Of a stretch of DNA of 64,000 nucleotides, positions 16,673 through 24,381 are shown piece after piece (position 1 is the stretch's first letter; every line of letters begins with the position of its first letter). Location: positions 53,498 through 117,497 of the forward strand of contig NZ_JACJRU010000021.1 in the NCBI RefSeq assembly GCF_014697425.1, read 5' to 3'. The translations under genes were made by a program, and so were the position numbers. The notes below the pieces were generated by a model that was not told the origin of the DNA, did no database searches, and saw only the letters and a list, made by a program, of their open reading frames with translations. The stretch comes from Nostoc sp. FACHB-110. Its GTDB lineage: Bacteria > Cyanobacteriota > Cyanobacteriia > Cyanobacteriales > Nostocaceae.

Positions 16673-17392
16673 TTAAGTTTGAGAAAGTTGTTTTAAAATC
16701 CATCGGAGTTGTTTTTTATTACACTGTTGTTTTTTCACAGCGTAAACGTCACCGGCTAAATAATACCTATTCAGTACACCTTTAAAAATATCCTTTGTAT
16801 AATCTTTTGGGTCAGGGGGAAAATCTTCAAAAGTAACGAGATACCATATATCGTTTATTTTTTGGTATTGATGATAATCATCAATGCTAATAACATCATT
16901 ATTGCTTGGGTAATTCCACCTACGAGCTACTCGCCTTGCTACACAAAGAATCCCAGTTTCTGGATGAACATAGAAGCAATTGCGGTCAATCCCATCTAAT
17001 TTAATTCCATACCACCGATAAGACTTCCCATACAAGACACCATCAATGATTTCTACGTGGCGTTCAACGACATCCCACAAGTGACCAATAACGTGTTGTC
17101 CTGTCATTGTGTTAGTCTTTAAACGTTGACAGAGTTTGCTATAAACATCATCCCAAGGTTGTCCAATATGAGAGCGCAAAAAGCGACGCAAAGGGCCAAG
17201 CTGATCTGAAGAATGCTTTGTTCTATGTCTGCGGTTAGTTTTAATTATGTAGGGATTGAATAACCCATATTCAGTTGCTTCTTGAGTGAGTTTATACAGT
17301 TGCTTTTTATAGCCTGTCTGCTTTTTTAGACTAATTCTTTTACCATGACGAGGACGTTCAATCACCACTTCGCTCAAACGATGTTCGCTCAT
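16673..17392 (-). CDS. Conserved protein of unknown function, basic N-terminus
   Basis: A 239-aa protein. The first 60 residues are very basic and Arg/Lys-rich (VIERPRHGKRISLKKQ, IIKTNRRHRTKHSS). A conserved-looking core follows: LGPLRRFLRSHIGQPWDDVYSKLCQRL, VIGHLWDVVERHVEIIDG, then FYVHPETGILCVARRVARR. I recall similar hypothetical proteins in planctomycetes and other bacteria but know no function. The basic tail suggests RNA or ribosome contact, which is an inference. The gene sits between two tRNA-like RNAs in the same orientation, in one apparent transcription unit with the 66-aa protein, the L7/L12 paralogue and the TROVE gene. The ribosome site before ATG 17392 is weak. Confidence 0.7.
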   Translation of the reverse strand: MSEHRLSEVVIERPRHGKRISLKKQTGYKKQLYKLTQEATEYGLFNPYIIKTNRRHRTKHSSDQLGPLRRFLRSHIGQPWDDVYSKLCQRLKTNTMTGQHVIGHLWDVVERHVEIIDGVLYGKSYRWYGIKLDGIDRNCFYVHPETGILCVARRVARRWNYPSNNDVISIDDYHQYQKINDIWYLVTFEDFPPDPKDYTKDIFKGVLNRYYLAGDVYAVKKQQCNKKQLRWILKQLSQT

Positions 17393-17519
17393 AACTTATG
17401 TTCTTTAAAGATAGTTTTACTGATGGGGTTTTGTGGCTACATAAGTTATGGGACATCATGGAACTCACCTCTCTATGATTGAATTAATGTTTTAGTTAAA
17501 TACAATTTCAATTATTGGA

Positions 17520-17659
17520 ATTCCGCACAAGTTAGCAAAGCAGTTTTAACAATTGCCTTTACCATTTTGGCTACGCTCCCATTAGCGGGAGCGACAGGAA
17601 TCGAACCTGTATATCCATTACTGGATAGTGTGTAGGCTTTACAAGTTAGGGTGCGGAAT
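17520..17659 (-). ncRNA. Y-RNA-like RNA B with circularly permuted tRNA module
   Basis: A perfect 9-bp closing stem ATTCCGCAC (17659-17651)/GTGCGGAAT (17528-17520), an internal loop with CCTAACTTG and GCTAACTT, and inner stem AAAGC/GCTTT. The enclosed parts come in the order: hairpin TATCC..GGATA (17627-17612, variable-arm position), T-arm ACAGG-TTCGATT-CCTGT (17610-17594), CGCTCCC-loop-GGGAGCG (17593-17574, perfect 7 bp), TA, and D-arm GCC-AAAATGGTAAA-GGC (17571-17555). This is exactly a tRNA cut open at the anticodon with its acceptor ends joined by a six-base loop. Bacterial Y RNAs are known to link a Ro-binding stem to a tRNA-like module. It lies between the 66-aa and 239-aa genes. Confidence 0.8.
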
Positions 17660-17673
17660 AAATTTTTAAATCT

Positions 17674-17874
17674 TCAACCGTAGACAGCTTCAGGACGCAC
17701 AATCAAATCACCACTAGGGCGACGATCTACTATGTAAGCAGAAAGGCGATCGCTCTTGACATCTAAATGTCGCGCTACCTGTTCTTTGACTGTTACATCA
17801 TTCATTCCTGCAACAATTCCTAGTTTTCTTTCTGCAACATCAACAGAACGTCCTTCAAATCGAATATGAACCAT
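17674..17874 (-). CDS. 66-aa small alpha/beta protein ending in Tyr-Gly
   Basis: ATG 17874 (VHIRFEGRSVDV) is chosen because AGAGGTG stands 6 bases upstream. The pattern is strand (VHIRFEG), strand (RSVDVAERKLGI), helix (DVTVKEQVARHLDVKSDRL), then strands (SAYIVDRRP, DLIVRPEAVYG). This order resembles a compact beta-grasp, ubiquitin-like fold, and the C-terminal Gly would fit an E1 substrate, but this is by-eye inference. Similar small proteins occur as hypotheticals in planctomycetes, as far as I recall. It is the first gene of the transcript that also carries the tRNA-like RNAs, the 239-aa protein and the L7/L12 paralogue. Confidence 0.75.
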   Translation of the reverse strand: MVHIRFEGRSVDVAERKLGIVAGMNDVTVKEQVARHLDVKSDRLSAYIVDRRPSGDLIVRPEAVYG

Positions 17875-17907
17875 TGGCATCACCTCTTTTAAATTACAAA
17901 TGAGTAT

Positions 17908-18119
<212 letters not shown>

Positions 18120-18300
18120 ATGTTTTGATGATTGCAATGCTCTGATTGAAATCAAAGTCAATGCAAATGGAGCCGTCGGGAATCGTAGGCTTTGCCTTCC
18201 CGAAGGGTACACGACTCCTGCAACCGTCCGTTTGTTGGTTTCGGAGTCGCTTCTATATAGTTGTCAACATTCCCAAAGGATTTATTATTGATTTTTGAGT
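18120..18300. other. Structured leader/repeat region upstream of the RNA array
   Basis: No gene is seen. On the minus strand CGACTCC pairs with GGAGTCG (outer stem of about 30 bases) and CCTTCGGGAAGG-type pairing follows, resembling small palindromic dispersed repeats of Nostocales. It lies between the promoter at 18322-18350 and the split tRNA-like RNA, so it would be the start of the transcript. Confidence 0.4.
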
Positions 18301-18315
18301 AGATGCCGATTTCAT

Positions 18316-18350
18316 ATTACAAATGTAATACGTCACTTACATGATGTCAA
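18316..18350 (-). promoter_or_regulatory. Sigma-70-type promoter with palindromic operator for the RNA/TROVE unit
   Basis: TTGACA (18350-18345) is followed after exactly 17 bases by TACATT (18327-18322). The -10 region overlaps the perfect 14-bp palindrome ATTACAAATGTAAT (18316-18329), a good repressor site. It points leftward into the tRNA-like RNAs and the 66-aa gene. No other gene start lies between. Confidence 0.65.
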
Positions 18351-18431
18351 GGGGGTGGATAAAGTTACTGTAGTTAGGTTAATTTGGGAATTAGTTTATG
18401 ATGTTGGGATGAAATCGCCCCCTGTTGTGCA

Positions 18432-18668
18432 TTATCGCTGGTTAGTTTGAGTTAATCGCTGCTTTGGTTGTCTGATTACGACTTTTTGCCGCTTTCTTCT
18501 ATGATCCAACGCCTGACCGATGTGCCAGCCAGCACCTAATCCAAACATTCCGGCACTAATGCCATACATTACAGTTTTACCAAATATCTGAACCCCGAAA
18601 TACCCAATTGCGATCGCCGCTAATGTGCCGATGATACTTGCAATAATTAGTTGATTTCGTTTCGTCAT
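18432..18668 (-). CDS. Small membrane protein of unknown function
   Basis: A 78-aa protein with two hydrophobic segments (LIIASIIGTLAAIAIGYFGVQIF and VMYGISAGMFGLGAGWHIGQAL) and a very basic C-terminal tail (HRRKRQKVVIRQPKQR). The glycine spacing suggests tightly packed helices. Family unknown. It stands just upstream of the promoter of the RNA/TROVE unit, on the same strand. Confidence 0.6.
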   Translation of the reverse strand: MTKRNQLIIASIIGTLAAIAIGYFGVQIFGKTVMYGISAGMFGLGAGWHIGQALDHRRKRQKVVIRQPKQRLTQTNQR

Positions 18669-18821
18669 GGAAATTTTTCCTGGTTATTCTAATTTCAATA
18701 ATTTCGCTGTTAAGAGATCGCCCTTTTCCTGAACAATATGAACATTTAAGAACTTAAGACATTGAGTGTATAGTTATATTGTGTACATGATTACGGGCAC
18801 GAGCCAACAGCGATCGCTTAC

Positions 18822-19016
18822 CTATAACAATTTAATTTTGATAGATAGAGTGCTAGTAGGTGGATTTTCAGGTTTCGGTGGTTCGTTTTGTGACAATAAG
18901 TCACCAAAATCATAGATTGTGACTTGGGGCTGTGGTTCTACTTCGGATTGTAGTACAGGTTCTGGTGTAATTTGAGGGCTATCTAGACCCATAGCTTCTA
19001 TTAAATATCGCTCCAT
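18822..19016 (-). CDS. Small proline-rich protein, unknown
   Basis: A 64-aa protein from ATG 19016, chosen because a perfect GGAGGTAA site lies 5 bases upstream. It has a short helix-like N-terminus (ERYLIEAMGLDSPQ), then an acidic, proline-rich stretch, IYDFGDLLSQNEPPKPENPP, and ends STLSIKIKLL. No family is recognised. The strong ribosome site argues that it is real. Confidence 0.5.
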   Translation of the reverse strand: MERYLIEAMGLDSPQITPEPVLQSEVEPQPQVTIYDFGDLLSQNEPPKPENPPTSTLSIKIKLL

Positions 19017-19100
19017 CAGTATTACCTCCGTAATGATTTTCAGTATTATTCCCATTCCAACCCAGCATTTACACAAGCAATCCTTAAAACCCTGACCCAC

Positions 19101-19471
19101 TTACTAGCATTTTCCCGCAACATAGGTTATTTCGCGCTTACCAGTTGTATTAATTGTTAAAGAAGGATTCAGGAGCCAGAATCAAGACACTCGAAGCCTC
19201 GCGCTCCGCTACGCTATCTGTTGGGGATTGAATGATAGGGCAAATTGATATGAATATGTCAATTATCGAAAATGGAGCGATCGCATAGGCACAAGCAAGT
19301 CTTAAATTGTAGTACCAAAATAAAATATTAAGTCTTATTTTAATTCTCCATCTTATATTCCTAGCTTATTTAGAATATAAAAAATCTTCCTCGCTCCAAT
19401 GAGATTTATCTTAATACAGATTAATATTTATTAATTATTTTTAAATTAACTATCTATGGCTGAGATTGCGG
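19101..19471. other. Intergenic region without recognised genes
   Basis: An AT-rich spacer. It contains a dispersed-repeat fragment around 19195-19225 (CGCGCTCCGCTACGC) and no supported gene or RNA. It leads into the direct-repeat promoter of the microviridin precursor. Confidence 0.5.
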
Positions 19472-19536
19472 CTTAACTGTCTTAACTGTCTTAAATGCTG
19501 AGGATATTTACTTGTTAACTGTCTTAACTGTCCTTG
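19472..19536 (+). promoter_or_regulatory. CTTAACTGT direct-repeat array, microviridin promoter
   Basis: Three contiguous 9-bp units CTTAACTGT, CTTAACTGT, CTTAAATGC (19472-19498) are followed 42 bp from the start by a second block GTTAACTGT, CTTAACTGT, CCTTG (19514-19536). It is the richest of four copies in the window. It lies 64 bases upstream of the precursor ATG at 19600. The 9-bp period differs from the 11-bp period of the cyanobacterial Pho box (CTTAACCT repeats). Confidence 0.6.
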
Positions 19537-19599
19537 CACACACATTTGATTACTGATATATCTTTAGTGGCAAAAACAATTTCCGTTAGGAAAAATACT

Positions 19600-19752
19600 A
19601 TGTCTACAAAAACATTCAAGACAGGGGATATCGTAGTACCATTCTTTGCTCGTTTCTTGGAAGCACAAGCAGAGGGTGAAGGGGAAGACACTCCTACTCC
19701 TCCTTCTTTCCCTTGGACTTTCAAGTATCCTTCAGACTTTGAAGACGCTTAA
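19600..19752 (+). CDS. mdnA: Microviridin (graspetide) precursor peptide
   Basis: A 50-aa precursor. The leader has the conserved ligase-binding helix PFFARFLEAQ (residues 14-23). The core at the C-terminus is TFKYPSDFEDA, matching the microviridin TxKYPSDxE(E/D) motif. By homology Thr40-Asp46 and Ser45-Glu48 would form esters, and Lys42 would form the amide with residue 49. Residue 49 is Asp, where Glu is usual, and the usual Trp after SD is Phe. Microviridins are tricyclic serine-protease inhibitors. ATG 19600 follows TTAGGAAAAATACT; an earlier in-frame ATG at 19534 is inside the promoter repeat. Confidence 0.93.
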   Translation: MSTKTFKTGDIVVPFFARFLEAQAEGEGEDTPTPPSFPWTFKYPSDFEDA

Positions 19753-19827
19753 GTTCCGTCTTTTTCATCTGTAAGAGCAAGAATAACTGCTAGTCTTGGG
19801 TAGAAAATATATCTAAAGAATAATACT

Positions 19828-19977
19828 ATGTGTACAAAAGCTGTCAAAGTAGTACCATTGGTAGCTAGGCTCTGGGTTTACCGAGTGGCTAAACATGATG
19901 GTATTATTTATGCTGCGCTTGGTGATACATAGAAATTTCCTCTTGAGGAGGATAAACCACTTTCCCTAGATTCTTAA
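19828..19977 (+). pseudogene. Second microviridin-type precursor with in-frame stop in the core
   Basis: ATG 19828 opens with MCTKAVKVVPLVARL, clearly related to the mdnA leader (MSTKTFK..VVPFFARF). The frame stops at TAG 19930-19932 after GDT. Past the stop it continues KFPLEEDKPLSLDS to TAA 19975-19977, so the region around the stop reads T-stop-KFPLEED, close to the core motif T-x-K-Y-P-S-D. It is best read as a decayed second precursor; a frame with readthrough is less likely. Confidence 0.6.
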
Positions 19978-20207
19978 TCTTCATTAGATGATGACTATGA
20001 AGTTAGTGGTTATCCTGTAGAAATTCTACTTTTGGGAAGGCGATCGCTGTCATATTATCATATCCATACTATGGAGGCGATCGCCTTTGATCGCTAGATA
20101 ATTTTAAAATTTACTGCTGAAAGTTTGGCGAAAAAATATTATAGGCTTCTGTCTTGATGATGCAGAGAATTGGCATCAGATAAATAATTAAATATGATCT
20201 ACTGTTT

Positions 20208-21185
20208 ATGACCGTTTTAATAGTTACATTTAGCCAAGATAACGAAAGCATTCCTTTAGTCATCAAAGAAGTTGAAGCTAGAGGAGAAAAAGCTTTTCGT
20301 TTTGATACAGACAGATATCCTACAGAAGTTAACTTAGATATTTATTCTAGCGATCGCGCGCAGGTAGTGATTACAGATGGTGAAAACAAGCTCGATTTGA
20401 GTGAAGTTTCATCTGTTTGGTATCGGCGGATGCGCTACGGGCAGAAAATCCCCAAATCGATGGATAAGCAATTGCGAGAGGCATCAATTCAAGAATGTCG
20501 TGCTACCGTCAGAGGGATGATTGCCAGTCTTGCCGGATTCCACTTCGATAAAATGTTCAATGTGGATCGAGCAAATAATAAGCAACTACAATTACAAATT
20601 GCTCGCCAAATCGGTCTCAAAACTCCTCTAACCCTAACTTCTAATCATCCAGCAGCAGTCAAACAATTTGCCAAAGAGTGTCCACAAGGCATAGTTACCA
20701 AAATGCTTTCTTCTTTTGCTATTTATGATGAGCAAGGGCGAGAAAATGTTGTGTTTACTACTCCAGTGACATCTGAGGATCTAGAGAACATGGAAGGGCT
20801 ACGTTTTTGTCCAATGACATTTCAAGAAAACGTCCCTAAAGCCTTAGAATTACGTACAATTATTGTCGGACACCGCCTATTTACTGCGGCTGTAGACTCA
20901 CAAAGCTTGGCAGGCTCTACCTTTGATTGGCGCAAAGAAGGAAAAGCCTTATCGGAAAATTGGCAACCATACAACTTGCCAGAAGATATAGAGAAACATC
21001 TGCTCAAACTTACGGCTGAATTGGGTTTACACTATGGAGCAATTGATATTATTGTCACCCCCGATGGTGAGTATGTATTCCTCGAAATTAATCCCGTCGG
21101 GGAATTTTTTTGGTTAGAGATATATTCACCCCATTATCCAATTTCGCAGGCGATCGCAGAAGTATTGTTGACCAACAAAGGTTAG
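20208..21185 (+). CDS. mdnC: Microviridin ATP-grasp ligase, MdnC (MvdD) type
   Basis: A 325-aa ATP-grasp enzyme that makes the ester (omega-ester) rings of microviridin from ATP, the precursor side-chain carboxylates and Thr/Ser hydroxyls. The N-terminus TVLIVTFSQDNESIPLVIKEVEARGEKAFRFDTDRYPTEV and the ligase core VTKMLSSFAIYDEQG, ELRTIIVGHRLFTAAVDSQ, and the metal-binding end YVFLEINPVGEFFWLE are typical. The partner amide ligase MdnB is not in the window. It lies 456 bases after the functional precursor, with the decayed precursor between. Confidence 0.92.
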   Translation: MTVLIVTFSQDNESIPLVIKEVEARGEKAFRFDTDRYPTEVNLDIYSSDRAQVVITDGENKLDLSEVSSVWYRRMRYGQKIPKSMDKQLREASIQECRATVRGMIASLAGFHFDKMFNVDRANNKQLQLQIARQIGLKTPLTLTSNHPAAVKQFAKECPQGIVTKMLSSFAIYDEQGRENVVFTTPVTSEDLENMEGLRFCPMTFQENVPKALELRTIIVGHRLFTAAVDSQSLAGSTFDWRKEGKALSENWQPYNLPEDIEKHLLKLTAELGLHYGAIDIIVTPDGEYVFLEINPVGEFFWLEIYSPHYPISQAIAEVLLTNKG

Positions 21186-21492
21186 TATGAACAATTGTAT
21201 ACAGATAAGTAATCAACTAGCACGTTGTCACGCCCTTTAATAGTAGTATTATTTTATTAGTTGTATCCAGTTTGACTTCTAAACTATCTGTAATCTCTGA
21301 CAGATATTTTCCAGCAAACTATCAAGGGACTCAACAATTAAAGATAACCTGGATAAAAATTACTTGAGGATAAAAAAACAATTAAATATTATTGGCAAGA
21401 AAATTAATTTAGACATCACTATATTTTTAATATTTTATTGAGAAATTACTAACTACAAACTACGAGTTATTTGATTTGGAGTTGAAGATTTC
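21186..21492. other. Intergenic spacer, no gene seen
   Basis: About 307 AT-rich bases between the ligase and the patatin gene. No terminator or promoter of strong quality is visible. Confidence 0.4.
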
Positions 21493-23616
21493 GTGACCAA
21501 CCAAATATATACACAAGCAGTTTTAACGTTTGATGGTATTGATGACTATATAGATTTTGGCAGAAATGATATTGGTGGCGTGTTTGCTCAAGGCAACTCG
21601 GCATTTACAGTTTCAGGATGGATAAATCCACATGAGCTAACAAATAAATCCACGAGTTACGGAACTCGCAATGTATTTTTTGCTCGTTCCTCAGAACGCT
21701 ACAGCGATAACTTTGAATTTGGCATCAGTGAAACTGGCAGCCTAGATGTTTACATAGATGAAACCGTGAGCAAAGGCATCAAAACCTTTGGCAATGGAGA
21801 ATTAACCGTAGGGCAATGGCACTTTTTTGCGATCGTTTTTGATAGTGGCCAAGTCACAGTTTATCTCGATCACAATGAATACAAAGATTCGCTGCGGGGT
21901 TCATCATTAAATAAAGCCACCAGTTCTGTAACCTTGGGGGCAACTGTACATAAACAAGTTTATTTCAAAGGGCAATTAGCAAACATTAGCGTTTGGAATT
22001 ATCCCTGTACTCAAGAGCAAATACATAACCATCGTCGGGGATTAATTGCAGGTGATGAAGCCGGATTAATCGCTTATTGGAAATTAGATGATGGAGAAGG
22101 AAGCAGCGTCAAAAACCAAACAGGAAATTCTTTGAAAGGTAATTTTCGCGGTAATCCTACCTGGGATTTAGCACAAATTCCCTTTGCGACGAATCAAGAT
22201 GAAACAGTCATTACCTTAACTAACGAAAACGAACCACCAGCAGAAAGTATCTCCACCCTCATTAGTGGCGAAGAGTCAGAGATTATCCCCAGTCTGATAC
22301 CTCTTCCTCTTGTGCCGCAAATTGAAGAATCCACAACAGATTTATTAGCAACAACAGTACCCTTAGTCAGCAACGACGAAGAGCAAACAACAGAAAATCC
22401 CCAAACACCAACCGACAGCGAAGCATCTGATAATACTCCCGCCCTGGTAACTCTTCCATTACATGACGAGGAAAGCGAAAAAAACCAAACCGAAACCCCC
22501 GTCGATATCCTTCAAACACCAACATTCATTCAGGAGGAACAGCCAGCAACTATGAATACAGAAGCCCAGCCCAAATATAAAATCCTCTCCATTGATGGAG
22601 GCGGTATTCGGGGCATTATTCCCGCGTTACTCCTCGCCGAAATTGAAAGGCGAACACAAAAGCCAATATTTAGTTTGTTTGATTTAATTGCTGGCACTTC
22701 CAGTGGCGGTATTTTGGCCTTAGGACTAACTAAACCTCAATTAAATCAGCCGTCAGAGAATGAGCCTCAAGCTGCCTATTCTGCTGAGGATTTAGTACAG
22801 CTGTTTCTAGAATATGGCGTAGAAATATTTTATGAGCCATTGTTTGAAAGATTACTTGGCCCCATAGAAGATATATTTCTCCAACCCAAATATTCTTCTA
22901 ACAGTAGAACAGACATTTTGAGTCAATATTTTGGCAACGCTTATCTGGAAAATAACCTCAAAGAAGTTTTTGTTCCTAGTTACGATCTCGAACAACGCAT
23001 CCCGATATTTTTTACTAACAAACTAGAAAAGCAAGATATAGACTCTAAAAGTTTTCGCAAGTTAACTGGTGGTTTTACCCTCTTAGATGCCGCTTTAGCT
23101 ACCACTGCCACTCCCACATATTTTGCACCTCACCGCATTGTCAATGCCCCGGGCAATAACAACTTATATACTTTAATTGATGGTGGAGTTTTTGCAAATA
23201 ATCCCACCCATCTAGCTATTTTAGAAGCACAGCTAAGTAGCAAAAAAACAGCAAATAAAGTCCTCAATCCAGAAGATATCTTAGTAGTTTCTTTAGGTAC
23301 AGGTTCGCTGACGAGTATTTACCTTTATAAGGAAGTGAAAAATTGGGGACTATTGCAATGGACAAGACCACTATTAAATATTGTGTTTGATGGTGGGAGT
23401 GAAGTAGTATCGGGACAATTAGAACGGTTGTTTGAACCGAGTGTTCAAGAAGCTAAAAGTTCTTATTATCGCTTTCAAACATTTCTAGATAGCGAACTCG
23501 AAGAGATAGATAATATCAAACTACAAAATACTCGTCAGCTACAAGCAATCGCCCATCGACTCATATCTGAAAAAAGTCAACAAATAGATGAATTATGTAG
23601 TCTGTTATTGGGCTAA
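21493..23616 (+). CDS. LamG-patatin fusion, predicted lipid acyl hydrolase
   Basis: A 707-aa protein starting at GTG 21493. Residues 1-215 form a LamG/concanavalin-like beta-sandwich (LTFDGIDDYIDFGRND, FTVSGWINP, ISVWNYPCTQEQI, AYWKLDDGEGSSVKNQTG). Residues 220-355 are an acidic, proline-rich linker. From about 360 comes a patatin-like phospholipase with oxyanion motif DGGGIRG, nucleophile GTSSGG near residue 400 and catalytic Asp in DGGVFANNP near 561. Patatins cleave acyl esters of lipids with a Ser-Asp dyad. There is no signal peptide. Its place between the microviridin ligase and exporter genes is unusual; a role in the peptide pathway is not established. Confidence 0.88.
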   Translation: MTNQIYTQAVLTFDGIDDYIDFGRNDIGGVFAQGNSAFTVSGWINPHELTNKSTSYGTRNVFFARSSERYSDNFEFGISETGSLDVYIDETVSKGIKTFGNGELTVGQWHFFAIVFDSGQVTVYLDHNEYKDSLRGSSLNKATSSVTLGATVHKQVYFKGQLANISVWNYPCTQEQIHNHRRGLIAGDEAGLIAYWKLDDGEGSSVKNQTGNSLKGNFRGNPTWDLAQIPFATNQDETVITLTNENEPPAESISTLISGEESEIIPSLIPLPLVPQIEESTTDLLATTVPLVSNDEEQTTENPQTPTDSEASDNTPALVTLPLHDEESEKNQTETPVDILQTPTFIQEEQPATMNTEAQPKYKILSIDGGGIRGIIPALLLAEIERRTQKPIFSLFDLIAGTSSGGILALGLTKPQLNQPSENEPQAAYSAEDLVQLFLEYGVEIFYEPLFERLLGPIEDIFLQPKYSSNSRTDILSQYFGNAYLENNLKEVFVPSYDLEQRIPIFFTNKLEKQDIDSKSFRKLTGGFTLLDAALATTATPTYFAPHRIVNAPGNNNLYTLIDGGVFANNPTHLAILEAQLSSKKTANKVLNPEDILVVSLGTGSLTSIYLYKEVKNWGLLQWTRPLLNIVFDGGSEVVSGQLERLFEPSVQEAKSSYYRFQTFLDSELEEIDNIKLQNTRQLQAIAHRLISEKSQQIDELCSLLLG

Positions 23617-23726
23617 ATCAGATTTCTTATATATTGCACTAAATAACTAGTGCAACACATAAGATGTTTAATTTCTTTTCGCAAGAAATTAGTGATCACA
23701 CTTTATCAAGATTGTAGGTAAGTACA

Positions 23727-24131
23727 ATGGATGAACTCGTCAAAAAAATCGCTGGTTTAGGATTACCCGGCATTATTTTCATAATTGCAACAGCTTCATC
23801 AGGCGGTAGCGTGGCTGCTGTTGTGACTTTGCTTTCCTCCTTGGGTGGGCCTTTGGGTTTATTAGGTGGTTTAGGACTGCTGGGTTTGGTAGGTGTTCTC
23901 ACCGAATATCTCGCTAGCTTTGGAATTGAAACAATTCTCAAACTAGTTTATGCAGAACGTAGCAAAACTGAATCTGTGAGATTTCTTCTCAAAGAAATTC
24001 AAGAGTTACCCGTTACAGATGACCTCAAACTCAAGCTCAAACATCACATTAGCCCAGTAGTTGTGAGTGAAACTGAAGAAGGAGCATCACCAAAAACCAT
24101 TGAAATTGTCGAAGAAGAACCAGTAACTTAG
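23727..24131 (+). CDS. Gly-rich hydrophobic small protein, unknown
   Basis: A 134-aa protein with a very hydrophobic, glycine-rich centre (IIFIIATASSGGSVAAVVTLLSSLGG, then PLGLLGGLGLLGLVGVL, residues 17-65) that could make one or two membrane helices, and a charged C-terminal half ending in acidic EIVEEEPVT. No family recognised. It follows the patatin gene by 110 bases on the same strand and precedes a hairpin terminator and the exporter gene. A membrane-active peptide or an anchor for the patatin are both possible. Confidence 0.6.
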   Translation: MDELVKKIAGLGLPGIIFIIATASSGGSVAAVVTLLSSLGGPLGLLGGLGLLGLVGVLTEYLASFGIETILKLVYAERSKTESVRFLLKEIQELPVTDDLKLKLKHHISPVVVSETEEGASPKTIEIVEEEPVT

Positions 24132-24160
24132 TACATTGAATTTGGTGAATATGTAGGAGT

Positions 24161-24198
24161 GAAATGGCCTCTGAGTCTCATCTCTCAAAGGCCATTTC
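24161..24198 (+). terminator. Hairpin, probable terminator
   Basis: GAAATGGCCT (24161-24170) pairs perfectly with AGGCCATTTC (24189-24198). The following T-run is weak (CTAATTTAT). A second perfect hairpin CAGAATTCA/TGAATTCTG lies at 24231-24253 in a dispersed-repeat stretch. Confidence 0.55.
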
Positions 24199-24381
24199 CT
24201 AATTTATCCAACAGAATACATACGTCAGCAGCCAGAATTCACCAGATGAATTCTGAGCGAAGCCGCGGATGAATAACTGGGTTGAAACCACTACCAAGTT
24301 TTCAATTTACTTAAGTGATTTATTCTGAATTCTGCTTCAAAGTCTATTTTTTATATCAAAGAACGACTACATTTTGAGAAT

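Noticed and set aside
17520..17659. tmRNA (ssrA), permuted form
   Set aside because: A T-arm and joined acceptor strands are present, but there is no GGGGGC/GCU-type tmRNA acceptor, no tag reading frame and no pseudoknot region, and the acceptor lacks the G3-U70 pair.
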